Origin: a bacterium
GTDB taxonomy: Bacteria; Verrucomicrobiota; Kiritimatiellia; UBA8416
DNA: 19,077 nucleotides
Assembly: GCA_020048935.1 (NCBI GenBank)
Contig: JAIFLS010000176.1
Span: 1 to 19,077, forward strand
Direction of reading: 5' to 3'
The notes beneath the pieces were generated by a model. The model saw only the letters and a list, made by a program, of their open reading frames with translations. It was not told where the DNA came from and made no database searches. Below, piece after piece: positions 1 through 7,794 of the stretch. Position 1 is the stretch's first letter. The number at the start of each line of letters is the position of its first letter. The position numbers were made by a program, and so were the translations under genes.

Positions 1-2
1 CA

Positions 3-1688
3 AAAGACCTGGAACAGCAAAACCGCGAATTGGACGCGCAGAAGAACGAATTGAATGCCCAGGCCATGGAACTGACCCAGCAGAACGCGGAGTTGGAGGC
101 TCACAAAGGGCAGTTGGCCGAAGCCTCCCGCCAGAAGACCAGCTTCATTTCCAACATGAGCCATGAACTGCGCACCCCCCTCAATTCCGTGATCGCCCTT
201 TCCGGCGTGCTGAACCGGCGGCTGGCCGGGCAGATTCCCGACGAGGAGTACAGCTACCTTGAAGTGATCGAGCGCAACGGAAAGCAACTGCTGGCGTTGA
301 TCAACGATATCCTGGACCTGTCGCGCATTGAAGCCGGGCGCGAAGAGCTTGAGATCGCCCAGTTCGAGCCCGGCCATCTGGTGGCGGAAGTGGTTGCGAG
401 TATCAACCCTCTGGCCCGCCAGAAGAACATTGAACTGGCATACACTCCCGCTCCAGGGCTTGCCCCCATGCGCAGCGATGCGGGCAAGATCCGGCATATC
501 CTGCAAAACCTGCTGGGTAACGCGGTCAAGTTCACGGATGCGGGGCGCGCGGAAATCTGCGCCCGACAAACGGGGGCTGAGATCCAGATTACCGTCCGCG
601 ATACCGGGATTGGGATTGCGCAAGACCAGCTCGCGCTGATCTTCGATGAGTTCAAGCAGGCCGACGGCAGCAATTCGCGCCGGTTCGGCGGGACCGGGCT
701 GGGCCTGACGATCGCCAGGAAATACGCCCGCCTGCTGGGCGGAGAGATCACCGTCGAGAGCGTCCTGGGCCAGGGTTCGGTCTTTACGCTCCGCCTGCCG
801 CTGCACCTGGACGAGGACTTCAAGGTCATGAGTGAGGCGAATGAAAGTCATGCCCGGCCAAGGGTGCCGCCCGTTTCATCCGGTGCCGCTTCAGACTCCG
901 AGCAGAAAACCCTGCTGGTGGTCGAAGACAGCGAACCGGCCGTCATCCAGTTGCAGGATATCTTTGCCGCGCCGGCCTACCGCATTCTGGTGGCTCGCAA
1001 CGGACACGAAGCACTGGAGCTCTTCCAGCATACCCTACCCGATGCGATCCTGCTCGACCTGATGATGCCCGGCATGGATGGGTTTGAACTGCTGAAAACC
1101 GTGCGCAATGTCGAGCGCACCGCCCATCTGCCGGTGCTGATCCTGACCGCCAAGGCCATCACCAAGGAGGAACTGAGATTCCTGAAGAGCAACCATGTGC
1201 ACCAACTGATCCAGAAGGGCGATATCAACCGCGCGGAATTGCTGGATGCGGTGGCTGGCCTGTTCAGGCCGGCCACGGCAAAGGCGACCAAGCCGAAACC
1301 CAGTCGCCAGACCATTGAGGGGAAACCGCGGTTGCTGGTGGTGGAAGACAATCCGGATAATATGCTGACGGTGAAAGCCCTGATGGCCGGTGACTTCACG
1401 GTTATCGAAGCCACCGACGGCCTGGCCGCCGTCCAGCAGGCTAGAAAACACCAACCGCACCTGATCCTGATGGATATCGCCCTGCCCGTGATCGATGGCA
1501 TCCAGGCGTTCAAGCAGATCCGCCAGGATACCGCTTGCCAGGGCATTCCGGTGATCGCCCTCACCGCCAGTGCCATGACCAGCGACCGTGAAGCCATCCT
1601 GGCGTATGGCTTTGACGGCTATATTCCCAAGCCGATCGACCATCAGGAGTTTATGCACACGATCCGGGAGGTGCTGTATGGAGAATAG
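3..1688 (+). CDS. Hybrid histidine kinase (HisKA-HATPase-REC-REC), 5' truncated by the window edge
   Basis: The reading frame is open from base 3, so the true start lies upstream; the TTG at 30 is only an internal codon. The first ~45 residues are a Q/E/L-rich coiled coil, the usual signal-transmitting linker. The H-box SNMSHELRTPLN follows (phospho-accepting His codon 162-164), then an HATPase_c domain with N-box LLGNAVKFTD, G1 box DTGIGIAQD and G2 box GGTGLGLTIA. Two receiver domains close the protein: REC1 with LLDLMMPGMDG (Asp codon 1056-1058) and REC2 with LILMDIALP (Asp codon 1473-1475). REC1 has QKGD where the usual KP motif stands, whereas REC2 keeps YIPKPID. The sensor part is missing from the window, so the stimulus is unknown. 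The next kinase gene begins 11 bases before this stop, suggesting one transcript and translational coupling. No output or HPt domain is visible. Confidence 0.95.
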   Translation, partial: KDLEQQNRELDAQKNELNAQAMELTQQNAELEAHKGQLAEASRQKTSFISNMSHELRTPLNSVIALSGVLNRRLAGQIPDEEYSYLEVIERNGKQLLALINDILDLSRIEAGREELEIAQFEPGHLVAEVVASINPLARQKNIELAYTPAPGLAPMRSDAGKIRHILQNLLGNAVKFTDAGRAEICARQTGAEIQITVRDTGIGIAQDQLALIFDEFKQADGSNSRRFGGTGLGLTIARKYARLLGGEITVESVLGQGSVFTLRLPLHLDEDFKVMSEANESHARPRVPPVSSGAASDSEQKTLLVVEDSEPAVIQLQDIFAAPAYRILVARNGHEALELFQHTLPDAILLDLMMPGMDGFELLKTVRNVERTAHLPVLILTAKAITKEELRFLKSNHVHQLIQKGDINRAELLDAVAGLFRPATAKATKPKPSRQTIEGKPRLLVVEDNPDNMLTVKALMAGDFTVIEATDGLAAVQQARKHQPHLILMDIALPVIDGIQAFKQIRQDTACQGIPVIALTASAMTSDREAILAYGFDGYIPKPIDHQEFMHTIREVLYGE

Positions 1689-4600
1689 GAAGCTCAAGAT
1701 CCTCGCCATTGACGATAACCAAGACAATTTGATCAGCCTCAAGGCCTTGATCAGGGAAGCATTCCCGCAGGCGCTCATGCTGACGGCCACGGATGCCGGC
1801 AAAGGGATCGAACAGGCACAGGTGGAAAACCCGGACGCGATCCTGCTGGATGTGGTCATGCCGGGGATGGATGGCTTCGAGGCCTGCCAACAGCTCAAAG
1901 CCAACCCGCTGACCCGGCATATCCCGGTGGTGTTCCTGACGGCGATCAAGGGGGATAGGGAAGCCCGCATCCGCGCGCTCGAAGTGGGCGCCGAGGCCTT
2001 CCTCTCCAAGCCGATCGATGAAGTCGAGTTGACCGCGCAAATCCGGGCGATGCAGAAGATCAAGGCGGCGAGTGAACACGAACGGGCCGAAAAAGTGAAC
2101 CTGACCGATTTAGTGGCGGTAAAGACCCGCGAGCTTGAGCTGGCCCATACGTCCGCCCTGAACCTGCTCGAAGACTTGAGGAAAGAGAACGAAGCCAGAA
2201 GGGAAAGCGAGGAGCGTTTCCAGTCGCTCTACAACAATATCACAATAGGACTTTATCGCACTTTTCCCGATGGGAAAATTATTTTGGCTAATCCCTGCTT
2301 GATTAAAATGCTTGGCTATTCATCATTTGAGGAACTTGCTGAAAGAGATCTTGAAAAAGATGGTTTCGAACCTTCTTATGAACGAAAGCATTTTCTTGAA
2401 CAAATAAGTAAAGAAGGTGAAGTTATAGGTTTTGAATCCGCATGGGTTAGTAAACACAGAAAACCCATTTTTATCCGTGAAAACGCAATAGCCATACGCG
2501 ATGCTAACGGAAATATTTTATACTACGATGGAACGGTTGAAGACATCACCGCGCGCAAGCTGGCGGAGGATGCCCAACGGGAGACCTCCCTGCGGCTTCA
2601 GGAATCCGTTCGCGCCGCCAATGTCGGCCTGTGGGACTGGGACCTGGCCACCCATTGCGTCCACTACTCGTCCGAATGGAAACGCCAAATTGGCTACGCT
2701 GATGCGGAGCTTGGCGATGCGTTCGAGGAGTGGGAGTGCCGTGTGCATCCCGAGGACCTGGCCCCGACGCTGGAGAGGGTCCGGGAAGCGATCGCCGGAG
2801 ACAATCGGCGTTACCAGGCGGAGTTTCGTTTTCGCCACAAAGACGGTTCGTATCGATGGATTGTCGCGCAGTGCTCCGTGTTACGAGACGAAAACGGCAA
2901 GGCGGTCCGTGTGGTCGGTTCCCACATCGATCTCACAGAGTCCAAGCACATGGAAGAAGCCCTGCGCGAGAGCGAGGCGCATCTCCGCCTCCTCTTTGAA
3001 AACCTGCCATCCGGCGTCGTGGTCCACGCCGCCGACACCGTAGTGCTGTTCGCCAATCCCGAAGCATTGCGGCTCCTGGGCCTGACATTGGAGCAGATGC
3101 GTGGCAAGACCGCGACCGACCCCGCCTGGTGTTTCCTGCGCGAAGACGGCGGGTCGCTGGCTCTTGAGGACTATCCGGTCAACCGGGTGCGTTCCTCGGG
3201 GAAGACGTTAGCAGGCCAGATCATCGGCATTCGCCTGCCAGGCCAGGCCGAGCCCAACTGGGTGCAGTTCAGTGCCTATACTCAACTCGACGCGAGCGGC
3301 CAGATCAGCCAAGTGATCGTTGCCTTCACCGACATCACCGAGCGCAAGCGGGCCGAGGCCAAGATCGAGCAGGAAGGCATGCTCAGCAACACGATTATCG
3401 ACAGTATTCCCGGCACCTTCTACCTGCTCGATGAGCACGGGCACTACGTGCGCTGGAACCCCTATCAACGCGAAGTAATCATTGGCAAGCCGCAGGATCA
3501 GATCGCGGGTATGAGTGCGGTCGAGACCATCCACCCGGAAGACAGGGACCTTATCCAGGCGAGAATCGCGAATGTATTGCGGGACGGCAAGGAGGAGACC
3601 GTGGTGGGCCGGGTGCTGCTGCATGGCGGGCCGGCCTTTATCTGGATGATGATAACGGGCCGGCGCATGATGATCGAGGGGCGGCCGTTCCTGGTGGGCA
3701 CCGGTATCGACATCTCCGAACGGAAGCAGGCGGAAGCGGCAGTGCTGCGGAGCGAGGCATTGCAGGGGAAAATGATTTCCAATATCGGGGATGTGATTGT
3801 CATTATTGATGCAAACGGAATCAACCGTTACAAAAGCAAGAATATTGAGAAATTCTTTGGTTGGAAGCCGGAGGAGGTTGTCGGCCAGAGTGCCCTCGCC
3901 AATGTCCATACCGATGATTTGAACGCGGTACAAGCTTTCATTACAAACCTTCTGAAAACCCCTGATGCCACCGGTGATATTGAAGTCCGATACCGCTGTA
4001 AAGACGGACGTTACAAATGGATCAGCTTCACCGGCTGCAATCTAATGCATGATCCTGATATTAACGGTATTCTCGGAAATTATCATGACATCACCGAGCG
4101 CAAGCGTGCGGAGGCGGAACGCCAGCGGCTGAGTATGGCCATGGAGCAGGCTAATGATGCCGTGGTCGTCACGGATCACGAGGGCGCGATCCAGTACGTC
4201 AATCCGGCTTTTGAGAAAGTCACCGGCTACACGCGGCAGGAGTCACTCGGGATGAACCCGAGCTTCATCAAGAGCGGCAAGCAGGATGCGGCGTTCTATC
4301 GTCGGATGTGGGCAATGCTGGCCGCTGGCGAGACGTGGAGCGGTCACATGATCAACAAGCGTAAGGATGGAACGCTCTACGAGGAGGACGCGAGCATTTC
4401 GCCTATCCGTGACGCCTTGGGCAATATCGTCAACTTCGTCGCCGTCAAGCGCGATGTCACCCACGAGATCCAGCTCGAAGAACAGCTCCAGCAAGCCCAG
4501 AAGATGGAATCGGTGGGCCGCCTGGCGGGGGGCGTGGCGCACGATTTCAATAATCTGCTCATGGGCATCATGGGCTTCACCGATTTGTGCCGGGATATGA

Positions 4601-5634
4601 TCGAGCCCGGCCATCCGATGCGGGAGTACCTTGACGAAATCACGAGTTCTGCCCAACGGTCGGCCGAGATCACCCGGCAGCTCCTGGCCTTCGCCCGCAA
4701 GCAGACCATCGCCCCGATTGCCCTGGACCTCAATGACGCCGTAGTTGGCATGCTCAAGCTGTTGCTGCGGCTGATTGGCGAGGATATCAAGCTGACCTGG
4801 AAGCCCGGTGCAGACCTGCGTCCGGTAAAACTCGACCCGTCGCAGCTGGACCAGATCCTTGCCAACCTGTGCGTCAACGCGCGGGATGCCATTGGCGGCG
4901 TCGGCGAAGTCGTCCTGGAAACCGGAAGCACATCCATCGATGCGGAATACTGTGCCATTCACCCGGAAGCCATCCCCGGCATGTATGCCATCCTGGCGGT
5001 CAGCGACAATGGTTGCGGCATGGACAAGGCGACACTGGCGCAGATATTCGAGCCGTTCTTCACTACCAAGGGTGTCGGCAAAGGCACCGGCCTGGGGTTG
5101 GCCACGGTGTACGGTATCGTCAAGCAGAACAATGGTTTCGTCAACGTCTATAGTGAACCCGGCAAGGGCACGACGTTCAGGATCCATCTGCCCATGATTT
5201 CGGACGAGAACGTGGCGACAACCGTCACCAGCAAGCCAGCAGCGCCTAGAGGACAGTGGGAGACCATCCTGCTGGTGGAGGACGACGCCTCGGTGCGCAC
5301 GACCTGCGGACTTTTCCTGTTAGCCAGCAACTACAAAGTGCTTACCGCGGAAAGCCCGGAACAAGCCCTCGTGATTGCCGGACGGACCACAGGCGACATC
5401 CAGCTATTGCTGACCGACGTAGTCATGCCCGGAATGGACGGACGCCAGTTGGCGAAGCGTATCCGCGAGGACAGGCCAGACATCAAGGTGCTGTTCATGT
5501 CCGGTTACACGGCCGACGTGATTGCACGACGCGGCGTGCTGGACGAGGGCGTGCAGTTCATCTCGAAGCCATTCAGTCACGACGACCTCACTCGCAAACT
5601 GCGGCAGGTGCTGGATACTGAAGGATCGTGGTGA
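1678..5634 (+). CDS. Multi-PAS hybrid histidine kinase, REC-PASx6-HisKA-HATPase-REC (1318 aa)
   Basis: I chose the ATG at 1678 because GGGAGG (1666-1671) lies 6 bases upstream and the protein then begins directly with the receiver strand KLKILAIDDNQ; the in-frame codons from 1588 to 1677 look like read-through of the upstream gene. Domains in order: REC (1-125, Asp58), coiled coil (130-180), six PAS domains (about 181-290, 305-428, 430-556, 568-683, 690-810, 815-935), HisKA of the GGVAHDFNNLL type (His955), HATPase_c (about 1055-1175, NARDAI, DNGCGMD, GTGLGLATVYGI) and a C-terminal REC (1197-1315, Asp1247, with ISKPF). No membrane segment is visible, so it should be cytoplasmic and respond to soluble or redox-type ligands or to the N-terminal REC. 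It probably exchanges phosphate with the overlapping upstream kinase. PAS1 is much more AT-rich than the rest of the gene. Confidence 0.95.
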   Translation: MENRKLKILAIDDNQDNLISLKALIREAFPQALMLTATDAGKGIEQAQVENPDAILLDVVMPGMDGFEACQQLKANPLTRHIPVVFLTAIKGDREARIRALEVGAEAFLSKPIDEVELTAQIRAMQKIKAASEHERAEKVNLTDLVAVKTRELELAHTSALNLLEDLRKENEARRESEERFQSLYNNITIGLYRTFPDGKIILANPCLIKMLGYSSFEELAERDLEKDGFEPSYERKHFLEQISKEGEVIGFESAWVSKHRKPIFIRENAIAIRDANGNILYYDGTVEDITARKLAEDAQRETSLRLQESVRAANVGLWDWDLATHCVHYSSEWKRQIGYADAELGDAFEEWECRVHPEDLAPTLERVREAIAGDNRRYQAEFRFRHKDGSYRWIVAQCSVLRDENGKAVRVVGSHIDLTESKHMEEALRESEAHLRLLFENLPSGVVVHAADTVVLFANPEALRLLGLTLEQMRGKTATDPAWCFLREDGGSLALEDYPVNRVRSSGKTLAGQIIGIRLPGQAEPNWVQFSAYTQLDASGQISQVIVAFTDITERKRAEAKIEQEGMLSNTIIDSIPGTFYLLDEHGHYVRWNPYQREVIIGKPQDQIAGMSAVETIHPEDRDLIQARIANVLRDGKEETVVGRVLLHGGPAFIWMMITGRRMMIEGRPFLVGTGIDISERKQAEAAVLRSEALQGKMISNIGDVIVIIDANGINRYKSKNIEKFFGWKPEEVVGQSALANVHTDDLNAVQAFITNLLKTPDATGDIEVRYRCKDGRYKWISFTGCNLMHDPDINGILGNYHDITERKRAEAERQRLSMAMEQANDAVVVTDHEGAIQYVNPAFEKVTGYTRQESLGMNPSFIKSGKQDAAFYRRMWAMLAAGETWSGHMINKRKDGTLYEEDASISPIRDALGNIVNFVAVKRDVTHEIQLEEQLQQAQKMESVGRLAGGVAHDFNNLLMGIMGFTDLCRDMIEPGHPMREYLDEITSSAQRSAEITRQLLAFARKQTIAPIALDLNDAVVGMLKLLLRLIGEDIKLTWKPGADLRPVKLDPSQLDQILANLCVNARDAIGGVGEVVLETGSTSIDAEYCAIHPEAIPGMYAILAVSDNGCGMDKATLAQIFEPFFTTKGVGKGTGLGLATVYGIVKQNNGFVNVYSEPGKGTTFRIHLPMISDENVATTVTSKPAAPRGQWETILLVEDDASVRTTCGLFLLASNYKVLTAESPEQALVIAGRTTGDIQLLLTDVVMPGMDGRQLAKRIREDRPDIKVLFMSGYTADVIARRGVLDEGVQFISKPFSHDDLTRKLRQVLDTEGSW

Positions 5635-5645
5635 TGCGTAAGAGT

Positions 5646-5674
5646 TTGACGGCAATGGCATATTCTGGGTTAAT
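5646..5674 (+). promoter_or_regulatory. Candidate sigma70-type promoter for lgt
   Basis: TTGACG (5646-5651), a 17-base spacer and GTTAAT (5669-5674), with TG plus one base directly before the -10 (extended -10). It lies in the 80-base gap between the kinase stop and the lgt start. A second -10-like hexamer, TATAAC, at 5697-5702 has no matching -35. Judged by eye only. Confidence 0.4.
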
Positions 5675-5714
5675 GGGAACGCCTATTGCATAACCCTATA
5701 ACCGCAGGCCAACC

Positions 5715-6530
5715 ATGCATCCTGACTTCATATCAATCGGTCCTTTGATGATTCATACCTATGGTGTGATGATGGCCCTGGGATTCCTGGCTGGACTGGG
5801 TAACTGGATTCTGCTGGGGCGGCGTGAAGGCCATTCCGCGCAGTTCTGCACCGACCTGATGTTCTGGGTCATCGTCTCCGGCATCGTCGGCGCGCGCACG
5901 GCCTACGTCCTGGAGAACTGGGCGGTCTATGCCGCCGATCCGCTCTCGGTCATCCGGGTGGATCAAGGCGGCCTGATCTTCTATGGCGGTTTTGTCGCCG
6001 CCGCAGCATCCGTGGTGGTTTTCGGGCGCCGCCACAAGGTGCCGCTGGCCAACCTTTTCGACTTTGTCGTGACGTCGGTTCCGCTGTCGCATGCCCTGGG
6101 ACGGGTAGGGTGTTTTCTCAACGGATGCTGTTTCGGTAGTTGCACCACGGCCGCACCGCATGTCCAGTTCCCGCAGCACTCGATTCCCTGGTATAGCCAG
6201 CTCCGGTCGGGGGTTATCGATACCCATGCGGCATGGAGCAAGCCGGTGCATCCGGTGCAGCTTTATGAAGCGGCATTCAATATCCTGGTCTACGGCGCGG
6301 TCGTCTGGCTATTCCGGCGGAAAATGCGTCCAGGAATGGTCTCGGGCGTCTACCTGGTGCTTTACGCGATCGGGCGGTTCTCGCTGGAATTCATGCGCGG
6401 CGACCGCGGCGACCGCCTGGCGGTGCAACAGCTTTCCATCGGTCAGTTCGTCAGCCTCATCGTGCTGCTGGCAGGACTCGTGATACTGGCTGTGCTGCAA
6501 TATATTCACCACAAAGAGCGCAAAGACTGA
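5715..6530 (+). CDS. lgt: Prolipoprotein diacylglyceryl transferase (Lgt)
   Basis: Lgt transfers the diacylglyceryl group of phosphatidylglycerol to the lipobox cysteine of prelipoproteins in the inner membrane, the first step of lipoprotein maturation. The 271 residues match the family length, and several hydrophobic segments alternate with basic loops. Family motifs are the N-terminal GPLMIHTYGVMMALGF, the signature GRVGCFLNGCCFG (Gly129, Arg130), HPVQLYEA (His179) and the C-terminal IGRFSLEFMRGD (Gly220 to Asp230). Within the signature, Cys133 and Cys138 stand where E. coli Lgt has Asn146 and Glu151; to my knowledge Cys-rich versions occur in other phyla. The ATG at 5715 has no clear Shine-Dalgarno, but no better start is evident. 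It is preceded by a promoter candidate and followed by an inverted-repeat spacer that may end the transcript. Confidence 0.95.
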   Translation: MHPDFISIGPLMIHTYGVMMALGFLAGLGNWILLGRREGHSAQFCTDLMFWVIVSGIVGARTAYVLENWAVYAADPLSVIRVDQGGLIFYGGFVAAAASVVVFGRRHKVPLANLFDFVVTSVPLSHALGRVGCFLNGCCFGSCTTAAPHVQFPQHSIPWYSQLRSGVIDTHAAWSKPVHPVQLYEAAFNILVYGAVVWLFRRKMRPGMVSGVYLVLYAIGRFSLEFMRGDRGDRLAVQQLSIGQFVSLIVLLAGLVILAVLQYIHHKERKD

Positions 6531-6549
6531 TGCTCGGGTGGGGAGGGAA

Positions 6550-6742
6550 CTACGGAATACACGGAACACACGGAAATGAGTAACTTCGCGTACGTATGTA
6601 ACCAAGGATATATTTGGCCACAAAAGGCACATAAAACACAAAAAATGCAGCAATTATGTTTTGTTCTTTTTGTTCTTTTTGTGGCTATCAATTACGGTGC
6701 TTAGCATTATGATTGTTTCCGTGTATTCTGTGTATTCCGTAG
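6550..6742. repeat. Nested intergenic inverted repeat, outer arms
   Basis: The arms 6550-6576 and 6716-6742 are each 27 bases and pair at 25 positions by my hand alignment. Each arm is a reiteration of the word GGAATACAC/GGAACACAC. They enclose a second, AT-rich inverted repeat (6617-6685). The spacer 6531-6781 between lgt and rluD holds nothing else except the GAAGTTATAGG tag and a short inverted TAACTTC at 6581-6587. No credible ORF is present. Confidence 0.8.
6617..6685. repeat. CACAAAAGGCAC-type AT-rich inverted repeat, copy 1 (possible bidirectional terminator)
   Basis: The left arm starts GCCACAAAAGGCACATAAA and is A-rich; the right arm is T-rich and ends TTTTTGTGGC, so the strand folds back on itself imperfectly. 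A second copy at 14530-14596 shares the first 19 bases exactly and continues through the same TGCAGCA and GCTATCA words. With A-tracts before and T-tracts after the stem it could terminate transcription on either strand; that role is inferred. Confidence 0.65.
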
Positions 6743-6763
6743 TAAAAAACGGTTTTAAGTAGT

Positions 6764-6776
6764 GAAGTTATAGGCA
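6764..6776 (+). repeat. Dispersed tag GAAGTTATAGGCA before rluD
   Basis: This 13-base word ends 5 bases before the rluD ATG. The same tag occurs at 11089-11099 and, in shortened or variant form, at 11101-11109, 11354-11365 and 14833-14843, always in the repeat-bearing spacers. It contains the -10-like hexamer TATAGG, so it could be either the edge of a repeat unit or a core promoter element. Confidence 0.6.
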
Positions 6777-6781
6777 ACAGT

Positions 6782-7738
6782 ATGCTTGAGGCGGGGGAAA
6801 CACTTGTATTCGTATCGGATGCGCACGAAGCGGCTGATCGCCTTGACCAGTGGCTGGCCGAGCGGATACCGGAGTGGTCCCGTACCCGTATCCAGGCATT
6901 GATTCGCGAGGGGTGCGTGGAAGCGGAAGGGCGTTGCGACTGGCGCCCGCGCGACCGTGTGCTTGCAGGGGCGGAGTACCGCGTACGGCTGCCTGCTCCG
7001 ACTCCGGTTGACGTGCTGCCTGAGGATATTTCACTCGATGTGTTGCATGAAGATAACGATCTGATCGTGATCAACAAGCCACCCGGACTGGTGGTGCATC
7101 CGGCGCCGGGCCATGCTGACGGCACCTTGGTCAATGCCCTGCTCTTCAAGTGCGACGATCTCCAGGGGGTAGGGGGAGAGCAGCGCCCCGGCATCATCCA
7201 CCGGCTTGATCGCGACACCAGCGGGGTGATGGTTGTTGCCAAGAACCAGTCAGCCATGGATTCGCTGGCCGCGCAATTCCAAGACCGGCGGGTTAACAAG
7301 GTTTATGTGGCGGTGGTCGTCGGCATCCCGTGCCCTGCTGCCGGACGGATCGAGACGCTGATCGGCAGAAGCGCCACCGACCGCAAGAAAATGAGCGCCA
7401 CTCCATCGCGGGGGAAGACGGCTATCACCAACTACCGGGTGGCCGAAGCCCTTGAAGGGTTTGCGCTTGTGCGTCTTATAATCGAAACCGGCCGTACGCA
7501 CCAGATCCGCGTGCAGATGGCCCATATCGGCTATCCGGTGGCCGGAGACAGCGTCTACGGCGGCAGCCGGAAACGACTCTGGCAGGAGGCGGGTGGCTGT
7601 GAGCGGCAGATGCTGCATGCAGAGACGCTTTCGTTCCTTCACCCTTCAAGTGGAGAACGTGTCGAATACACCGCGCCGATGCCAGCGGACATGCGCGATT
7701 TCATTGCCCGTCTGCGGGGTGGCCGTTCAATTTCTTGA
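6782..7738 (+). CDS. rluD: RluD-family 23S rRNA pseudouridine synthase
   Basis: The enzyme isomerises specific uridines of large-subunit rRNA to pseudouridine. The 318 residues carry an N-terminal S4 RNA-binding domain (about 17-65, RLDQWLAERIPEWSRTRIQA) and the RsuA/RluA catalytic domain. The latter shows INKPPGLVVHPAPGH, the active-site motif HRLDRDTSGV with catalytic Asp143, and the late TGRTHQIRVQMAHIGYPVAGD. The Pro-x-His-Pro-rich approach and overall length fit RluD more than RluA or RluC, but the exact target uridines cannot be read from sequence. The ATG at 6782 has no Shine-Dalgarno; the GAAGTTATAGGCA tag stands in its place. The TPR gene follows after 56 bases. Confidence 0.9.
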   Translation: MLEAGETLVFVSDAHEAADRLDQWLAERIPEWSRTRIQALIREGCVEAEGRCDWRPRDRVLAGAEYRVRLPAPTPVDVLPEDISLDVLHEDNDLIVINKPPGLVVHPAPGHADGTLVNALLFKCDDLQGVGGEQRPGIIHRLDRDTSGVMVVAKNQSAMDSLAAQFQDRRVNKVYVAVVVGIPCPAAGRIETLIGRSATDRKKMSATPSRGKTAITNYRVAEALEGFALVRLIIETGRTHQIRVQMAHIGYPVAGDSVYGGSRKRLWQEAGGCERQMLHAETLSFLHPSSGERVEYTAPMPADMRDFIARLRGGRSIS

Positions 7739-7764
7739 CGCGGGTTTCGCAGGCATGATAGAAA
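7735..7764 (+). promoter_or_regulatory. Candidate extended -10 promoter for the TPR gene
   Basis: TTGACG (7735-7740) overlaps the rluD stop codon. An 18-base spacer leads to TAGAAA (7759-7764), preceded by TG plus one base. It would start transcription about 25 bases before the ATG at 7795. The -10 matches the consensus at four of six positions, so this is tentative. Confidence 0.3.
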
Positions 7765-7794
7765 CAGTATCGAAATTTCTGCACGGGGGATACC

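Noticed and set aside
1588..1677. Upstream extension of the large kinase from base 1588
   Set aside because: The extra 30 residues are Arg/Ser-rich, lie wholly inside the end of the first kinase gene in another frame, and the ATG at 1678 has a good ribosome binding site and starts directly at the receiver domain.
977..2063. Long minus-strand ORFs opposite the kinase genes (also opposite ileS and the TPR gene)
   Set aside because: They are antisense shadows of strongly supported genes in GC-rich DNA; their translations show no domain motifs.
2419..2429. GAAGTTATAGG tag inside the AT-rich PAS1
   Set aside because: Here it encodes Gly-Glu-Val-Ile-Gly, a common PAS phrase, in an AT-rich stretch. 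It has no palindrome or start codon next to it, so I treat it as coincidence, although the exact match deserves mention.
6531..6781. Insertion sequence remnant between lgt and rluD
   Set aside because: There is no transposase fragment, no target-site duplication that I can see, and the arms are reiterated words rather than conventional terminal repeats.
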